Part shown: one piece after another, positions 5,090-6,571 of the stretch
How the letters are laid out: each line of letters begins with the position of its first letter
How positions within the stretch are numbered: the stretch's first letter is position 1
NCBI GenBank assembly: GCA_011620845.1
Contig: WOYJ01000123.1
Coordinates: forward strand, 1-6,571
Direction of reading: 5' to 3'
Origin: Methanobacteriaceae archaeon
Lineage (GTDB): Archaea > Methanobacteriota > Methanobacteria > Methanobacteriales > Methanobacteriaceae
DNA length: 6,571 nucleotides
The notes under the pieces: model-generated
Told to the model about the DNA's origin: nothing
The model's input: the letters and a program-made list of their open reading frames with translations, nothing else
Databases searched by the model: none
Position numbers and translations under genes: made by a program

Positions 5090-6487
5090 CTAGCAGCAGT
5101 GGTCTGCTTCGTATTCTTCGATATTTTCCGGTAAATCGGTGGGGTATTCACCGGTTAGGCAGCCCGTGCATAACTGTTCCTTTTCTATTCCTATACATTT
5201 AATCAAGGACTCTATACTTAGATACCCCAGAGAATCAACGCCAAGTACACGTTCTATCTCTTTAACTTCCTTATCTGAGGCTATCAATTCCTTTTTGGTG
5301 GCCATGGCTATTCCATAGTAACAGGGGGATATTATCGGTGGGCAGCCCACCCTCAGGTGTATTTCCTTGGCTCCGGCTTTCCTTAAAACATCCACCAGGG
5401 CCTTGGAGGTGGTGCCTCTCACCACGCTGTCATCTACCAGTATGATCCTTTTACCTTCCAGTTCTGATCTTATGGGGTTCATTTTAAGCTTTACCGAGGT
5501 TTCACGATCCTCCTGAGTGGGCATGATGAAAGTTCGGCCGACATATCGGTTCTTTATAAGCCCCTCTCCATAGGGTAGGCCGGATTCCCTTGAATATCCT
5601 ATTGCAGCGGTGATGGCTGAGTCGGGTACAGGCATGACCATATCTGCCTCCACATCATGCTCCCGGTACAGGTACTTTCCAATGTTCAGTCTCACATCGT
5701 AGACATTTCTTCCGTCCAGTATACTATCTGGACGTGCAAAATAGACATATTCAAACATGCAATGGGATCTGGGAGTGTTTCCCTTCCCGGGCATGCTGTA
5801 ACTCTTCAGTTCATCATTGATAAATAATATTTCCCCGGGTTCCACGTCCCGGATTTTTTCTGCACCGATCACATCGAAGGCCACCGATTCTGATGCTGCT
5901 ATGGTAGTGTCGTCTGTTTTACCCAGTGCTAGGGGTTTTATCCCCATGGGATCTCTTACCACGATTAAATCATCATTTATGAGTATGGCCAGTGAATAGG
6001 AGCCTTTAAGTTTCTCTGAAATATTCTGGATGGCCCTAACTATGTCACCAGTTTTGGAGTATTCCTTGATGAGCAGGTGACATATCACCTCAGAATCAGT
6101 AGTTGAATAGAATATCCTGCCTTCACTCTCCAGTTCCTTTCTAAGCTGCATGGAATTTAGGATATCCCCATTATGGGCAATGGCAATATGTCCAGATTCG
6201 TATTCACTTATAAATGGCTGGGAATTTTCAATTAAAGACTTACCTGTGGTTGAATACCTCACATGGCCAATGCCTTTATTTCCCTTAAGCCCTTCAAAGT
6301 TACCATCGTTAAAGACATCACAAACCAGGCCCATGCCTTTGTAAGTGGACATATCCTTACCATCATATGTTGAAATACCTGCTGATTCCTGGCCTCTATG
6401 CTGTAGGGCATATAAGCCGTAATATATTTGTCCGGAAACTTCTCCATTTTCCGAATAAGCACCTACAATACCACATTTATCCTGCAA
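5090..6487 (-). CDS. purF: Amidophosphoribosyltransferase PurF
   Basis: Catalyses the first committed step of purine synthesis in the cytoplasm: glutamine and PRPP give 5-phosphoribosylamine. The 465 residues are full length. The N-terminal glutaminase domain (5 to about 235) has nucleophile C5 in CGIVGAY, preceded by a four-residue propeptide (MQDK) that must be removed. It also has QHRGQESAG (29-37), HVRYSTTG (75-82), AHNGD (104-108) and TTDSE (129-133). The phosphoribosyltransferase domain has the PRPP motif ILVDDSVVRGTTS at 349-361. C243, C389, C440 and C443 (in SHCMFEYVYF, SPCYYG and CTGC) match the 4Fe-4S ligands of the Bacillus-type enzyme, so this is the iron-sulphur, propeptide-bearing class. 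The start is TTG at 6487, with AGGGGAG eight bases before it; nothing upstream in the window competes. The protein ends in an unusual Cys-Cys. No purine neighbour is visible. Confidence 0.96.
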   Translation of the reverse strand: MQDKCGIVGAYSENGEVSGQIYYGLYALQHRGQESAGISTYDGKDMSTYKGMGLVCDVFNDGNFEGLKGNKGIGHVRYSTTGKSLIENSQPFISEYESGHIAIAHNGDILNSMQLRKELESEGRIFYSTTDSEVICHLLIKEYSKTGDIVRAIQNISEKLKGSYSLAILINDDLIVVRDPMGIKPLALGKTDDTTIAASESVAFDVIGAEKIRDVEPGEILFINDELKSYSMPGKGNTPRSHCMFEYVYFARPDSILDGRNVYDVRLNIGKYLYREHDVEADMVMPVPDSAITAAIGYSRESGLPYGEGLIKNRYVGRTFIMPTQEDRETSVKLKMNPIRSELEGKRIILVDDSVVRGTTSKALVDVLRKAGAKEIHLRVGCPPIISPCYYGIAMATKKELIASDKEVKEIERVLGVDSLGYLSIESLIKCIGIEKEQLCTGCLTGEYPTDLPENIEEYEADHCC

Positions 6488-6495
6488 TTACGATT

Positions 6496-6502
6496 CTCCC
6501 CT
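6496..6502 (-). promoter_or_regulatory. Ribosome binding site that sets the purF TTG start
   Basis: AGGGGAG on the minus strand lies eight bases before TTG at 6487. It is the best site in the region, and the TTG gives the short propeptide before the catalytic cysteine. Confidence 0.65.
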
Positions 6503-6520
6503 ATCAATATATCCATAGAG

Positions 6521-6543
6521 TTTAAAAATAGGAATTATAATGT
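6521..6543 (-). promoter_or_regulatory. Possible purF promoter (TATA-like elements)
   Basis: Two overlapping candidates are visible on the minus strand: CATTATAATTCC (about 6543-6532) and TATTTTTAAA (6530-6521). The first would place the transcript start near 6512, leaving room for the ribosome binding site at 6502; the second would start within that site. The rest of the 84 bp to the window edge shows no further gene. Confidence 0.35.
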
Positions 6544-6571
6544 TAAATGGAATTTCTATGGTAAACATATC

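Noticed and set aside
6259..6462. Second minus-strand open frame inside purF
   Set aside because: It is an out-of-frame shadow of the conserved glutaminase domain of PurF.

Overview
The window looks like ordinary chromosome of a methanogenic archaeon, most likely of the order Methanobacteriales (Methanobacterium-like). The evidence is a CfbC-type NifH homologue (coenzyme F430 biosynthesis), a tRNA-Leu without an encoded CCA, archaeal TATA-type promoters, GGAGGTGAT-type ribosome binding sites, frequent GTG/TTG starts, and several archaeal families (DUF371, archaeal-type DUF167, DUF123 GIY-YIG, a DUF5518-like membrane protein). The genus is inferred from recalled family resemblance, not from a search.

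Layout. Positions 1-91 hold the start of a DUF167/UPF0235 gene on the minus strand that leaves the window. A tRNA-Leu(GAG) lies on the plus strand at 251-334 behind a recognisable box A and box B. Only 15 bp beyond it, converging, is the 3' end of a DUF371 gene (350-778, minus). An AT-rich divergent promoter region separates DUF371 from a plus-strand pair: a small multi-pass membrane-protein gene whose reading frame is broken at least once (about 938-1422), followed after one base by a DUF123 GIY-YIG nuclease-fold gene (1424-1879). From there to the end every gene is on the minus strand: cfbC (1873-2709) behind a two-CBS-domain protein (2753-3232), probably one operon; a small glycine-rich membrane protein (3315-3668); a U32-family protein (3786-4988); and purF (5090-6487).

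How the genes work together. Two proteins have clear metabolic jobs. CfbC is the ATP-dependent electron donor for the reductive cyclisation step of coenzyme F430, the nickel cofactor of methyl-coenzyme M reductase. PurF makes 5-phosphoribosylamine, the first committed step of purine synthesis. The CBS protein directly upstream of cfbC could link that step to adenine-nucleotide state, but this is inference. The other genes are housekeeping or uncharacterised conserved families.

I found no CRISPR array, insertion sequence, prophage, toxin-antitoxin pair or obvious defence system. The points most worth checking are the broken membrane gene, a degenerate tandem duplication around the cfbC start that leaves a vestigial start codon overlapping the CBS stop codon, and a hairpin in the tRNA leader that competes with the mature tRNA fold. 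No intergenic stretch exceeds 300 bases.
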